The position numbers were made by a program, and so were the translations under genes. The notes below the pieces were generated by a model. It searched no databases and had not been told where the DNA came from. It saw only the letters and a list, made by a program, of their open reading frames with translations. Below are positions 34,006-46,252 of a DNA stretch of 64,000 bases, in pieces (positions within the stretch are counted from its first letter, which is position 1; each line of letters begins with the position of its first letter). The DNA is from Bolinopsis microptera (lineage: Eukaryota; Ctenophora; Tentaculata; Lobata; Bolinopsidae), in assembly GCF_026151205.1 (NCBI RefSeq), contig NC_087077.1:13738983-13802982 (forward strand). Reading direction: 5' to 3'.

Positions 34006-35127
34006 AGTCATTTTATTTAAAATTCCTGCATTTAAATTATTTACAGCACTCACGCCCGCGCCCTAATAATATATTATTCCTATTAGGTCCCAACCGCTAA
34101 ATTGGTTCACACATCGAATTACGGGATCAGTATGCATATTAAAAAACGTGGCATGGGGGCTTCCAGAAGACAACCATTGCCTATGTATAGACACAGTGAA
34201 TAAATTTTTGATTAGTGAACATTCTAGGCTGTGGTTATGTGTTTTGTACCGTGTTTTCAGTAAATCAGTTTGTTGATTCATTCCTTATCCGTATTTTGTT
34301 AGTGGAATCCAAAAAAATCACATTTTTCGTCATGTTTCTTAATGCTAGTATATCACTGTATAGTAGAGGTTGGCTGAACCTTCCGGTCGTCTGCGATATT
34401 CATCATTTAATGACGGACTATCGGGCGTGAATTATGATTTCTAATTTTAACTCAATTGTTGTACTTGATCTTAGGAGCGTTTTAACAACAACAAAAATAA
34501 CGAATACGGATTACACCCATCCAGACTCTTGGATCACTTTTAGTGTTTAGCTAGTTACAATAAATAACCGATACCATTAGATTTTATGAGGCTTGAATTA
34601 GGCTATTAGTGATAAAAGTCAAGACCTAAAGAGGGAATCAGGGAACTATTAGTCTATAAAATTGTTCAGGTTTTTCTTTAAATGTGTATCACGAGTAACC
34701 AACCACGATTCAAATTCCTCAGTTAAGCGAGTAATCAAGCAGTTAAGTGAGTTAGGATCCTTTGAGTATAAACAAGGCTTGTATATAGGCCTGTAATTAG
34801 AGTATTTATAAAGCCACAACAAAGCAGGAGCACGCACACACATACACACTTATAGTTATTATATACACGCACATTGTAGCTGGCTCGAGATTCAAGAACG
34901 ATTACCGTAGATAATGAACCGCGTACACTGCCCAGAGTACAAATGTTATATGTACAACTGTATGCAGAGTGCATGTCTCTTGTTATTATTTTGCTCTTCG
35001 TGCTAAGCTTTTTGAGTGCTGGATTTCTATTGGTCCAAGTCGGAGTCTGTCCTTCAAGTTCGGAGCTCGATCATATGTATCCGAACCAATTGATCACAAG
35101 TTGCGAGTAAGGCCATGTATGTATTAG

Positions 35128-35289
35128 CGAGATGATGCAGCTGCACAAGCTGCCAACAATTTCTATACAGTCTGCCAGCACAAAGCCTTTCAACAGTTCA
35201 ATATTTATACTGTAGCTGGACAAATGGTAGGTCAGCAAGGATTGGCGGTTAGGAATAATGGAACTGCTGATTATACAAGCCTCTATTGA
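35128..35289 (+). CDS. possible isolated exon (53 codons)
   Basis: A frame beginning after an AG at 35127 encodes a soluble, balanced-composition peptide (starts R-D-D-A-A-A-Q-A-A-N-N-F-Y) and ends in TGA. It has no Met and no linked exons, so it may be a relic or terminal exon. Composition alone supports it. Confidence 0.2.
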   Translation, partial: RDDAAAQAANNFYTVCQHKAFQQFNIYTVAGQMVGQQGLAVRNNGTADYTSLY

Positions 35290-36506
35290 GTGTTGTAGTG
35301 TTGTTATTGATTATAAAAGGGTTTATTGGCTGCTATATCGTAGTTATATCTCTGTAGGTACGCGGTTTACCGTGTCTTAGTATCATAATTCATAACGCAC
35401 TGCCTTGTTTTGCAATCAGCAAGTCAAAGGACAATTTTGCAAATTTCCTAACTCGCACTTGGCATTTCAGGTTAATTTTTCTAGTCGTCACAGTTTACAC
35501 CTTTTATCAAGGAATAAATATAATATTAAAGTCAGCGTTAGTTAAATTTATAATATCCTACTGGTAGTTGAAATGTCGTTGACTCATTAACATTTAATAA
35601 GAGTGTCCAATATTTGTGATACGGTGGTCTAGGTCATTACAAAATACACGTGTATACCCAACAAAATACATGTGTATACAATGCATGAATGCAATGTACA
35701 TACCCAATATAACTATTTTTGAGTAGAAAGTAGTAGTCCTAGTGGCATCATCATGATACAAACGATGATTTACATATTTTTGATTTTTACCTATGGACTG
35801 TTCTCGACTAACTCTAAATTCAACATGACAAAAACATTGCATCTTGTTAGTTTCCTGAAGCGCGCAGTTAATAATGTGATGTCAACCACTACAGCTAATA
35901 ACTAATAGCTTAGTTAGCTATCCTGCATACAGCTTTCAGTTGGCCGAACATCTAATTATGCATTTTGCTGCGTCTGTTGTATGTGTACAGCGTTGGTCAG
36001 CCCATTTTGTCTATAGTTCATTGTTGTAGCAGAAACAAGTTCACTTCTGTTCAATTCTTGAATTAGATTACTTAATTACTATGTTGTACATTTGTTCTCA
36101 ATATGGGCTATATTTTACAGATTTATCCTAACTTTAGTCTTAACCGTAATAATTGCCCTAATTTTCCATATATTTCTGCTCATTAACAACGTTGGACATT
36201 TCATTATATCGATTGTTTTGATTAATTTAAAGTTACATCAGCCGCACGTTAGTCAGTTTGATTTCTTTGCCAGAAGATATTATTTGATGAAGGAGCGCTA
36301 ACATGTATTTAGCAATTGGAACACATTTCAGGCAAACGAAAAACATTGTGTTTTTACTAGTCTTTATAACGAAACTATCCCAAAACGAGGGATTTTATAT
36401 AATTTCTTTTTTTTTAATTCCAAGATTTTACAACCTAGGATTTGAGGCTATTTTCACACGATCGAATCGTGTATTGAATGGGAAAATACATTTGGTGCAC
36501 TGATAA

Positions 36507-39500
36507 ATGGAAAATGATGATGACGACTGCAGTAATACTAGTCCTGAGCCAGAGCCAGATTTAGCTACAGATCGAGAAAGCTGTCTTCCGTTGCCAAGCG
36601 CTGTCAGCAGTCGAAGATGGATGTAAGTTCTAGTGTTTCACTCGATTTTTAGTTGTACAGATTTACCAGAGTTTAATCATTTTTAGAAGTCAGTCAAAAG
36701 GATTCAATTAAACCATATTTGTGAAAAATTTACAAGTTAATGATTTGTTCTCCTGCTATAACAATAACTAAATAAGTAAACCTTGACGTCTAAGCTAAGG
36801 GGACTATCCTGAACTTGAAAAAAAAAAAAAACCGACATTTATCAATTGCTCCTTAACCGATGTATTTTAGCAACATTTCAATTAACATTAAAACACATAT
36901 CACAAATGCCCGAACTCAGAATCAATCCGAAAGACGGTAGTCGATCACTCGATCAATATTATTTACATAGTGAACAGTAAAATGTACAAAACTACGATTA
37001 GATAGTTTCAAGATAAAATCTTGGAAGACAGGCAGCAACGAGCAAGACTTTGTCGATACATACATTGTACTCAACAAAACCTCAGGATGTAGTTTTAAGA
37101 TGTTAATGCCAATTGTATTTCAGGTCAAGAAAGTCAATCAGAATTCTAACTTTATGTACCTTGATAATCATGGTTGCAACCACGGTGCCAAACATACAGT
37201 GGGGGTATATAACCCTTTTCTTCGAAAAACAAGTAAGATAACTGATTACTAAAATAGAAATTGTTAGCAAATCCTACTGCAGGTCTAGCGTTGCATTACA
37301 CTGCCCATCAAAATGAACGACTGTTTTGCGCACAAGTTGAAGTAATACATTATACATTATACATATTTTTATTATGTATCATAAATCATATAAACAAGAA
37401 GATGGATAACTAGCTTCTATTCAGGGCGCAAGCACGATCATATAAACATAAATATCGATAACTAGCTTCTATTCAGGGCGCAAGCACGATCGGAATTGCG
37501 ATTTACGCATCATGTATGAGCGTGTTCGTCCTGTTCTCGTCAATATTCTCTCAAAACATAATGCGATTGATGACACTGAAGAAAATGCTATTTCTGTAAG
37601 TCCCGTGGAATTGCAGCAATATAATATTTGATGAGTTAAACCAGCAGTAAAGTGGCAGTCGTGTCATTTGAATTAAGTCTATAACGCAAAATTGATTCCC
37701 AAAATGGAAAAAGATTTCACTTAAATTTAAAATATCTGTGGGCTTATTGCGAATAGCTGTGAGCCCCAAAATTTAGAATCCCAAGCCTATTATCCAATTT
37801 TCCAGATCGGTCGTTCTCCTGAGTGTTTCCACTTGCCTACACGGTATCATAGTGTTAATGGATGATGTTTGTTGGATGATTGTGGCAGGAATCATCGTTC
37901 GAGCAATCCAAGGTGTCAGTTCAACTGTTATGCAGGTAATTATATAATTATATAGAAGCCACTATCTCTTTATATTTTATGCTTTTAGTAAGTAAAATTT
38001 GTATTGCAGTTCATACCGTAGTGTATCGTGATCACCCACGTGATATGAAAACCTATTATATATTAAGCTATTAAGCTATATTATATTAAGCTATTTTACT
38101 TCATTTTCATAAAAATGAACCCACTTTGATATGATATAATCATTGTACAGGTTTTGGCAGTTTCCGTCCTGATTTTGCGATTCCCGGAAAAGTGTGGAAG
38201 GGTGTCAGCCGTAAACGAAAGTGCCCTTGGCCTGGGATTTGCGATATCACCTTTACTAGGAGGCATACTCCACGATAAATGTAAGTTAAATGAAACTTCT
38301 CATCCCCATTTCGAGAGATTCAGTTGAATTGCGTTTGTACAATGTACACATTAAAACACCGAGCTCCGGGATCAAATGGCGATACCTCTAATATAGCGCT
38401 CATGGTACAGTCCTCAATTCTCATGTTAGTTATTTCAAATGCTTACGGTTGATTACGGGGGGAGGGGGGGGTGGGGTTTTGGTCGTTGATTACGTAATCA
38501 ACATTTTAATTTTTTACCGATTTTCGAAATACCAATTGGACAATTTTCGTTAATCATGTAATCAAAATTTTTTCAACAATTCCAGTTGGGTTCCTGTTGA
38601 CGTTTGTGGCAGTGGGAAGTTCCGGCCTCCTCATGCTAGTACCCCTCTTTTCCACTTCTACTAAACTTCTCAGCAGCACAACCAGCTACCAGAAAAGGTA
38701 CTCCAAGATGGACTGGAAGGATTTCCTCTTCCTGTCTCCCATAATCACGTGCTGTCTCTCCTCTGTGGTGGAGGCCTGTGTGGATTATGTCATGGCGCTT
38801 TATGTTAACGATGTGTTCGGAGAAGACGCTACATTCACTGGGCTATTACTCAGCGGCCTCTCACTATCCTCAATCTTGTTCGCTTTCGTGTTAGGTAAGT
38901 AAGCAACCTCATTTTTTATCTTTCGGCACTTCCAACATTTTTAGCTCTCCAACAAATGACGTGGTATTTACATTTTACACATTTTTAGCTAAACAGTAGG
39001 CATAGACGCATGATGATGTATTATCATCTAGATGGAAATAAAGGATTTTAAAGTTGACACAATGACACACACAACACATTCAGGGTATTTCTGCGACAAG
39101 TTCAACCCCTTTTTAACCGGGCTTATCGGCTGCTTTCTGACTTGTCTGGGACTTTTAGCCATGGTTCCTCCCCCCTTCTTGCAGCCCTTGATATTAGTTA
39201 ACAAACCTCAACTTGTTACCGCGAGCATCGTTACAGGTGATTTTCTAATTAAGAGCTTTTAAATATTTCAATATAAAAAGTTCGGATAAAATGTCTTTTG
39301 AGGAATGGACAACTTAAAAACTCTGACTTTGTTTCAGGACTAGGACAAGCGATGATCTGGTTACATGTACTACCAGCAATGCTCTTTGTGAAGACCAAAT
39401 GTAGAAATAAGCCCGTGAACGAGGAGCTATCTAACTTAGTTTCTCTGTTGTACATTGTTGCTACGAGTATGGGCGATTTCGCTGGGTCCTTTCTTGCAGG

Positions 39501-40561
39501 TTCGTGCTTATTTCATGATGTGTATATTCTTATGGAATCTAAAAACATGTAACTATGTTCAATATCATGAATATGGATATGGATATATACGGAATTTAGA
39601 GTATACGATATTTAATTGGAGATTTAACATTTTAACAAATCAACACGGTAACACGACATCTGTCCGACAGCGACATCTGTCCGAAAGCACTATTTTCGTG
39701 TATTTGAAGTGATATCTCAAATTTGGCACATAGAAATTTATCCAAACTTGCACAAGTTATTTGTCTTAAAGCTATCTTACTATCTAGAAAGTTTCAAGAA
39801 AATCGTATCGTTGGATCTCCAGATATATGCTTTGGAACCACTGAAACAACCGAATTGGATATATTTTTAGTGTTTAAGTAAAATCCGGATTGGAGTATTA
39901 TTTATGAGTCGCATTGTTGTAATGTAATTTTTTTTAATACTTTCAACACTACTATATAACAAATAATTTGAGATCATGAATACGATGTAGTTACATTGAA
40001 ACGTCGAGTAATCTCCTTTCCCTAATAAGAGCATTTTTACTTGTCGCAACAACCGGGATAAAGATAATTTTACCCAGAATACATTAGTGTTTAAGGTAAT
40101 ATCTTAAACTTGGCACATAGAAACTCGCTCAAACTTACACAGATTATTCGTCCTAAAACCAACATACTTTGTGGAAAGTTTTAAGAAAATCGTACGGTAG
40201 GATCCGACATAAACTATTGTCCAAATAACCTATTTTCTGAGTCGGACAGATGTCGCTGTCGGACAGATGTCGCCCAATCAATCAACACATATGCACTATT
40301 TTAAATTCGCAAAACTTTATAAACTAACACTAAGCTCTCTTTTCAGGAGGTCTACACGAATGGTGTGAGTACTGGCAACTGTTCACCATAATTTCCGGGG
40401 CCATGTTTTTCTGTACCATGTTCTGTTTCGTGTGTTATCTAAGATCGGCCAGATCACTGTCTCACTCTACCGACAGCATCAGTACGGTCATTACTAGCGG
40501 GGGTGACAGCAAGGATATTGGGGAAATGGCGTCTCTTACCGGTGATATGACGCCACTCTGA
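36507..40561 (+). CDS. SLC18B1-like MFS transporter (480 aa, 9 exons)
   Basis: Exons are 36507-36622, 37124-37232, 37477-37595, 37806-37935, 38151-38280, 38586-38894, 39084-39236, 39338-39499 and 40347-40561. All eight junctions agree in phase, total 1443 bp. The product has an acidic cytosolic N-terminus, about twelve hydrophobic helices and a Ser/Thr-rich C-tail. Family features: G-A-S-T-I-G-I-A-I-Y at the loop/TM2 (vertebrate SLC18B1 has a similar G-A-S-N-T-V-V-G), the motif-C-like A-L-G-L-G-F-A-I-S-P-L-L-G-G and a G-L-H-E-W-C-E-Y-W-Q end of the last loop. SLC18B1 exports polyamines into vesicles by proton antiport; here the substrate is inferred. The acceptor of exon 3 is tandemly duplicated, and introns 5 and 8 contain transposon copies. 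Confidence 0.88.
37387..37490 (+). repeat. 52-bp tandem duplication of a splice acceptor
   Basis: TAACTAGCTTCTATTCAGGG and the next ~13 bases occur twice, 52 bp apart, so two equal 3' splice sites precede exon 3 of the transporter (exon starts 37425 and 37477). Use of the first gives a stop within seven codons. Confidence 0.85.
38433..38569. mobile_element. truncated copy of the GGGGTCGTTCAC-type MITE in intron 5
   Basis: Matches the interior of the element at 41824-42159 (TTTCAAATGCTTACGGTTGA, then a G-rich tract, then ATTTTCGAAATACCAA) but lacks the terminal inverted repeats. Confidence 0.75.
39647..40279. mobile_element. 633-bp inverted-repeat element in transporter intron 8
   Basis: CGACATCTGTCCGACAGCGA with a second ACATCTGTCCG near the left end is mirrored at 40240-40272. 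AATCAACAC flanks both sides (39638-39646 and 40280-40288), a 9-bp duplication as made by Mutator-like elements. Two diverged copies of a ~100-bp block (around 39715 and 40095) lie inside. No ORF. Confidence 0.65.
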
Positions 40562-40579
40562 GGGGTTATCCCTCTTGGC

Positions 40580-40585
40580 AATAAA
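40580..40585 (+). promoter_or_regulatory. poly(A) signal of the SLC18B1-like gene
   Basis: AATAAA lies 18 bp after the stop codon; a second AATAAA occurs near 40641. Confidence 0.5.
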
Positions 40586-41823
40586 AGACGTTTTTTAGAG
40601 ATTTTCCTGTGATGGACACAGTTACTGTAAATAATCGTAGAAATAAATGTATTTTGGATAGTGAAAAAGGATTGAATATTGCTGTCATGCTCTCAGGATT
40701 TTAAATGTTTAATTATTTCGATACAATCAAACACAATATTTGTTTATTGTCAACCAAACAAGGTTTTATTCAGAATTTAAAATGCATGAAGGATTTGCAA
40801 CAAATTTTTACATTCAGCAATAATTTAAGTGTTGTGTTTTTATTTGTACGACTTCAGTACCACTTACCAGCCTAGGTCATAATCTTACATCAACTAACAT
40901 ACTATTACATCAGTGTCACTAGATGAGTAAATAAAGAATGGCTTTATCAGCTGTTTGAATCTGTTCAACGTTCCACATTGATTATCAGGTTAATTATTCA
41001 TATTCGATATGTCACAAATTCTTTACTGAGGAAATTATCCATACTCTAATTTTGTATCAGCTTACATCTAAAAACTGGATCAATGCCAGCCAAACAAAAG
41101 TGGTTAATTGACGCGACAATTTATTTCTACACAATTAAATCAAGCTAGCTAAGATAAATCAGTACGTGCGCGCACACTACCCAGCAATAAAGCTAGTGCC
41201 GCGTACGTTATTGATCTTCTGTAGACCTACCCCCCAGTGGATGTCAGGATGGCAGAGGGTTTATTATCGGTTTTTGTGGCGAATGTGAATCTCGTCCCAT
41301 CATGTAATTTGCTGATTATTGAGCTATTACCAGTATTATTCTGACTTGAGCTATTAATAACTATGAAATCAATTATCGAGAATTGAACAAGTAATTAGGT
41401 CAGATATAGAATATTATGGCTGGGGGAAAGCGTGCCACAAATGGGGACAAGAAATGGGGGCGTGCCACAAATTTGCCACAAATATTTAGAATACGTCGCC
41501 TCAGTAGATTTAATGGATGCACTTTTGCGAAGAAAAGTCAGAGTGCTGTTCTTTATATAAAAATTCAAGAGTGACCAACTATACACCATACTATACCATA
41601 TACATAGGTTTGTTTCATTGCGATCCCACCATCAATAATGGAACACACAACATTTCAAGACTAACAATAATAAACTAATTAACGTATGATCATTTAAGCG
41701 TATTTAGCTATTTCAATCAGGTACAATAATGGTACCGATTGACATCCAGCAATAAGAACAACTTGAAAAATATAAAGTATACTAAATCTTGCCAAAGAAG
41801 AAGTTCAAATTTATTTTCAGAAG
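40586..41823. other. intergenic, nothing recognised
   Basis: AT-rich; short repeat GCGTGCCACAAA occurs twice near 41430-41475. No exon-like ORF. Confidence 0.4.
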
Positions 41824-42159
41824 GGGGTCGTTCACATATATTACGTAATCAGCCGAGGGGGGGGGGGGGGTTTCAAATGCTTACGGTTGATTACGGGGGG
41901 GGGGGGGGGGGGGGGTTTTGGTCGTTTGGATTTGGACGTAATCAAAATTTTAATTTTTTATCGATTTTCGAAATACCAAGTGGACAATTTTCGTTAATTA
42001 TGTAATCAAAATTTTCGTTTTTTAAACCAATTTTCGTTTAGTAAGTGCTTTGCGATTATTTCATTCATTAATCCGTTGTGATAGCTTTTAATAAATAAAT
42101 GGCTTAACATGAACATTGAACATGCAAAAATATTGATTACGTAATATGTGAACGACCCC
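41824..42159. mobile_element. 336-bp MITE with GGGGTCGTTCAC ends
   Basis: The inverted ends GGGGTCGTTCACATAT and ATATGTGAACGACCCC enclose mirrored ATTACGTAATCA. Two long G runs (13 and about 20 G) interrupt the interior. The related fragment at 38433-38569 shows it is a repeated family. No clear target duplication was seen. Confidence 0.75.
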
Positions 42160-42220
42160 AAACCTCAGTCTTACTTTTTTATCAATAAACTTTCAAAATG
42201 TTTACAAACACATCATTTTA

Positions 42221-43108
42221 TTACGAAGAAAATTCGCCGAATGTACGAAAAAGTAAACTCTTAAAGTTGAAAGACCGTTGAAGTTCCCAACCTTCTGATA
42301 GGAACAAGTTCATAGACGCAGTATTTTCCTTTTTGATACAGACATGTATCCGACATTCCATCTCCTGAGCTGTTTTCAGTGTATGTCGGATAAGGATTCT
42401 AGCAAGTCCTCTTCCTTTGTGATCATTCTTGACGTTTAATTGTCCGACGGTTCCTTCGCTGTACACACATATCCAAGCGATCGGAGTCGTCGGATCACTT
42501 TCGGTGAAAATACCGAAGCTCGGTCTTTCTTTTATATTCCTTAATGACATCGAAAGAAGACTGTCATCGTTTGCATTCTCGAATCTAATATTCGAAGCCC
42601 ACTGTTTAGTGATGACCTCAGCATGCGCCTCCAACAGTGGACCGAGTGTGTAGCCTTGTGGTACAGGGATTTGTACTGGTTTTGAGGCAGGAGCAGTGAT
42701 TATGTTCATGTTCTGGCTAAATTTAACGGGGTCTTCTCCAAAGTGAAAGCCGACACGTTGGATGACACCTTTGACAATATAATCATAATATCTTGTTTGG
42801 ATATTCATTATGAACCAACTACTAAAATTAGCCTCATTCTTGTTGTTCAGTACTTCATCTAAAAAAAGGTCGATCTCTTCCAAGGTTGCCTCATCATCGA
42901 TGAAGCAGTCGATTCTTAAAATTAGTTCATTGTCATCTCGGTGATGGATGATGCCAGAGAAAATATGCCTCGCAGCAGATTGATAAGATTCTACCACCGC
43001 ATTACCGTCCTTTGGCAGCCAACCCTTTTCAATAAATCTAAGATGAGTCTTAAAAAGAAACAGCTCTTCCGGGATCTCCGACGACTTTAAAGAAGCAATT
43101 TTCTCCAT
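42221..43108 (-). CDS. intronless GNAT-family N-acyltransferase (295 aa)
   Basis: Start set at the ATG at 43108, because the further upstream in-frame codon is GTG. The C-terminal half is a GNAT domain of the glycine-N-acyltransferase-like type: P-Q-G-Y-T-L-G-P-L then H-A-E-V-I-T-K-Q-W near residues 148-170; the acetyl-CoA loop D-H-K-G-R-G-L-A (V-x-x-x-x-K-G-x-G variant) near residue 235; and A-S-M-N-L-F-L-S-E-G-W near residue 270. The N-terminal half is alpha/beta with little recognisable sequence. It probably transfers an acyl group from CoA to an amine; the substrate is unknown. Related proteins in animals conjugate amino acids in detoxification. Confidence 0.8.
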   Translation of the reverse strand: MEKIASLKSSEIPEELFLFKTHLRFIEKGWLPKDGNAVVESYQSAARHIFSGIIHHRDDNELILRIDCFIDDEATLEEIDLFLDEVLNNKNEANFSSWFIMNIQTRYYDYIVKGVIQRVGFHFGEDPVKFSQNMNIITAPASKPVQIPVPQGYTLGPLLEAHAEVITKQWASNIRFENANDDSLLSMSLRNIKERPSFGIFTESDPTTPIAWICVYSEGTVGQLNVKNDHKGRGLARILIRHTLKTAQEMECRIHVCIKKENTASMNLFLSEGWELQRSFNFKSLLFRTFGEFSS

Positions 43109-43312
43109 AAAGAAAAATGCAGTAACCACACCCTAGCAATTCTGATTAAGTTAACAATGTTTATCTATCAATGTTTGACAATACCTTAAAAAACCAAACT
43201 CCAGTTTTTGCAGGGTAGATTAAGATAATCAACTTCAGGTGTGAAGAAAAAGGAACGCGTGCCGCGTTGCAATATGTGTTACGTAACAATAATAGACAAG
43301 AGAATATCATAT

Positions 43313-43645
43313 TATGATTACCACTTTTTACCACCTTTCTTGTTTGTCGAATATCCTTAGTTTTGAACATCGTAAAAGCTTGCGGATTAATCGAAGGTGT
43401 ACATCTTATCAGGAGGAAAAACTTTTGTAAGGCAATTTTTACGTCAGACAATTAGTAAATTGGATAATTATCAATAAGCTATTAAGCAAAATTCTAAAAT
43501 TTTTTATTGGCTCAAATTGATTGGAATAGCTTGAAACACGGAGAAAAGTGGTTTTTAGAAAAACTTTGTCACTTACATTTTTTTCCGAAAATTCTAAATA
43601 TTTTTGTCGCCAAAAGTGATCAAATTGCATGAAACGCGGAGAAAA
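43313..43645 (+). repeat. left arm of inverted repeat around the transporter fragment
   Basis: Matches 44994-45222 in inverse orientation (shared blocks TTAGTTTTGAACATCGTAAA, TTGGATAATTATCAATAA and GCCAAAAGTGATCAAATTGC) with small indels; an extra ~35 bp is in this arm. Confidence 0.8.
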
Positions 43646-44043
43646 ATGATTTTCAAAAAAACTTAGCGAATTTTTCGTTTCAAGAATACTTAAATCACCA
43701 ATATTTGTAGTTGGAGTTCAGTAAATCTCGGCAGATTTTAGTAATCAGGAATTACTAAGTGGAAAGGTCTGAAACTGAAAAACGTTAACCATACGATATT
43801 ATACTTTCATAACTAATTACAATACAGCCTTATCGATTTTCACAGAAACTGCACCAATGGCACAATCAAGATCGAACCGATAGCCTGCTGTACTATCATT
43901 TTATTGATTTCAATGATGAATTAGTGGGGTTAAGATAATCACATTTATAATAAAGAAAACCTCTCTGTACCGTCAATTGTGCTAATCTAAACCGGCTTAT
44001 CTGGAATCTGGATTACCAGACCTCTTCTTTTCCTCAACAATCA

Positions 44044-45007
44044 AACCGAGTTGTTCATATCGCGTTTGGTGGAACAGTGGGTGATGTAAGTACATATCGA
44101 GCTGTATTCAATCACAATACGACATAATACGCATGTATATTATATGGCCCTTAATGCGGTATATGAAACGCTACCTGGTGAGTGGTGGGGTTGAACTCGC
44201 AACCTTTTGAATAGTAGTAAGGGTAAAAGGGTTATGTTACATTCCTCAAATTATTCTAATTGCAGATTAGGACGACGAGAAACATCCTTTCTGTCCCTGG
44301 GGGGGGGGGGGGGGGGGGGGGGGGGTATAGTGAGCACCATTCTCTGTTCTGTGGTGGGGAACTACCTGACTCTCCTACTCTCAAGGGCCCTCATTGGTTT
44401 TACTGTCGGGTTGCACCTGTCGGTCTGCTTTGTGCTGCTGACTGAGCAAGCTAGCAGTAAGAAGGTTCTAGTCGGCTGCTTAGGTTACTCTTTAGGTAGT
44501 ATCTGGGTTCCAGTACTCGGGTATTATATTTTAGATATGCTCGGCTGGAGAACACTTCTGATTATTGCCTCTCTTCCAGTCATGATACCTCCAATGTTAA
44601 TCCTACACTTTTCCATAACCAGTACATCGAAGTTGGAACTTAGCAACCAGACAGAACAAAGTGAAGATGAAGAAACAGAAGTTGTGGATGTACCAAATTT
44701 CAAAATGAGACTATTTAAATTGTGCTTGTTTTCAAGCATCAATGATTACCATGGCTCGGGGACTATTCTACTTTTGCCAGCATTGATAAAACTTTTCAAC
44801 ATTAAAAAAGGGGGAGGAGGAGGTAGCAACTGCGAATCAATCACTCACGGAACTGAATTCTTCCTCCTAGCATGTGTCGCTGGAGCAGCAGCACTGGGAA
44901 GAATTGCATCTCCAATCATCAGGAAGAAGATAAGATTTAAAATTTTGTACTCCTCGATTGCTGTGCTCGTCCTAACATCATTTTTCTCCGCGTTTCATGC
45001 AATTTGA
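44044..45007 (+). pseudogene. fragment of an MFS (SV2/SVOP-like) transporter gene
   Basis: An exon-like stretch ending at a GTAAGT (44096) encodes I-A-F-G-G-T-V-G-D; after an intron, 44276-45007 resumes with L-G-R-R-E-T-S, the MFS motif A region split by the intron, but the phases disagree by one base. The long frame then has helices matching TM3-TM8, including L-L-S-R-A-L-I-G-F-T-V-G and G-W-R-T-L-L-I-I-A-S-L-P. A run of 27 G at 44299-44325 encodes poly-Gly where TM3 should start. The frame stops at 45007 exactly where the right inverted-repeat arm begins, so the last helices are missing. Organic-ion transporters are the nearest type. Confidence 0.7.
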
Positions 45008-45222
45008 TCACTTTTGGCGGGAAAAAAATTTGAATTTTTCCAAGTCTCGAAGTGATTTTTAGAATTTTGTTAATTAACTTATTGATAATTATCCAATTAA
45101 CTGATTGTCTGACGTAAAAATTGCCCTCGATTAATCTGCAAAGCTTTTACGATGTTCAAAACTAAAGATATTCGACAAACAAAGAAAGGTGGTAAACAGT
45201 GGTAAAAGTGGCAAAAGTGGCC
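44994..45222 (-). repeat. right arm of inverted repeat around the transporter fragment
   Basis: Inverse counterpart of 43313-43645. The two arms enclose the ~1.35-kb gene fragment. Confidence 0.8.
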
Positions 45223-45805
45223 TTAAGACACGTGGAAAAGTTTGGAAAAGTTGGTCAGCCATAAAGGGCACCACCTAATGGGACTAAAAAACGTCAAAAA
45301 TCCTTAGAAAGCTTCTTGTCTCGGTAAATCGATTTTTCAGACGGATCTGTCTAAAGTACTAAAGATTGAAATGTTTCATGGTGTTTATATTTTATAACTC
45401 ATATTTATATTAAATGTTAGGGATAATTTCCAAGCAGAATAAGTACCTAATCGATGAAACATGCAAACGAAACAATGAATATATATCCGGTAAGTGCATT
45501 GAATGCGATCATGAACATTCTATACAATAATATTCTGCGTAATTCACTTCCTAATTTCATTCGAACTAGACAGCAAAGCCACGGACATAATTTAATATAG
45601 TATTGTACGCGGTTTTATATCCGTATTGTACGCGGTTTTATATCCGTCCTGATTCGAGTATTTCTTAAAGTCCAAATATGAATATATACTAACATTTTGA
45701 TATGATCGTAAATTATTGTAAAGATCGTGAAACTTACAGTCCAATTACTACGGAACCTCCCACGGATTCTGTACCCTTATAGCCGGAAGGAGCTTGGCGA
45801 AACAA

Positions 45806-45946
45806 CATTCTTACTGTATACTGTGTATACTGTGTATACTGTGTACTTACCTTGTGGTTTACGTAAGTATAGCTTACCTTGTGGTTTACGTAAGTATAGC
45901 TTACCTTGTGGTTTACGTAAGTATAGCTTACCTTGTGGTTTCCGTT
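45806..45946. repeat. 27-bp minisatellite preceded by TATACTGTG repeats
   Basis: About 3.5 units with core CTTGTGGTTTACGTAAGTAT, each containing a splice-donor-like GTAAGT, after three copies of a 9-bp TACTGTGTA unit. Confidence 0.85.
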
Positions 45947-46252
45947 ACCAATGTCGCTAAAAGTGCACACTCAACACCTCAACCAGTTACCGGAGTATTG
46001 AACTGCATGCCCTCAATAATTATGCAGAATAAAATAACTTTTTAATTAAAAAAACACAGACACAAATTAATAGTCCAAAATTTACATACCGTCAGCTGCT
46101 AAAAGGGGGAGATGCTAAATGCTTTTCAAAGAAACACTCACCAGTAAAGGTTTGAGAGTAGAGACACACCCGATTAACACGACATCCTATAGGTGATGTT
46201 ATAACAATAATTATAACAATTAGTGGAATCAATGGAATCAAAGCAGTAAATA

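Larger units (their letters stand above)
33423..36506. other. intergenic between the divergent MPPED-like and SLC18B1-like genes
   Basis: Holds the MITE at 33574-34005 and a weak exon-like stretch at 35128-35289. The rest shows no supportable feature. Promoters of both flanking genes must lie here or in unseen 5' exons. Confidence 0.45.

Noticed and set aside
41739..42005. Gly-rich 88-codon ORF
   Set aside because: Glycines come from poly-G runs inside a MITE.
45727..46045. Short ORFs of 77-83 codons
   Set aside because: They cover a 27-bp minisatellite and have no independent support.
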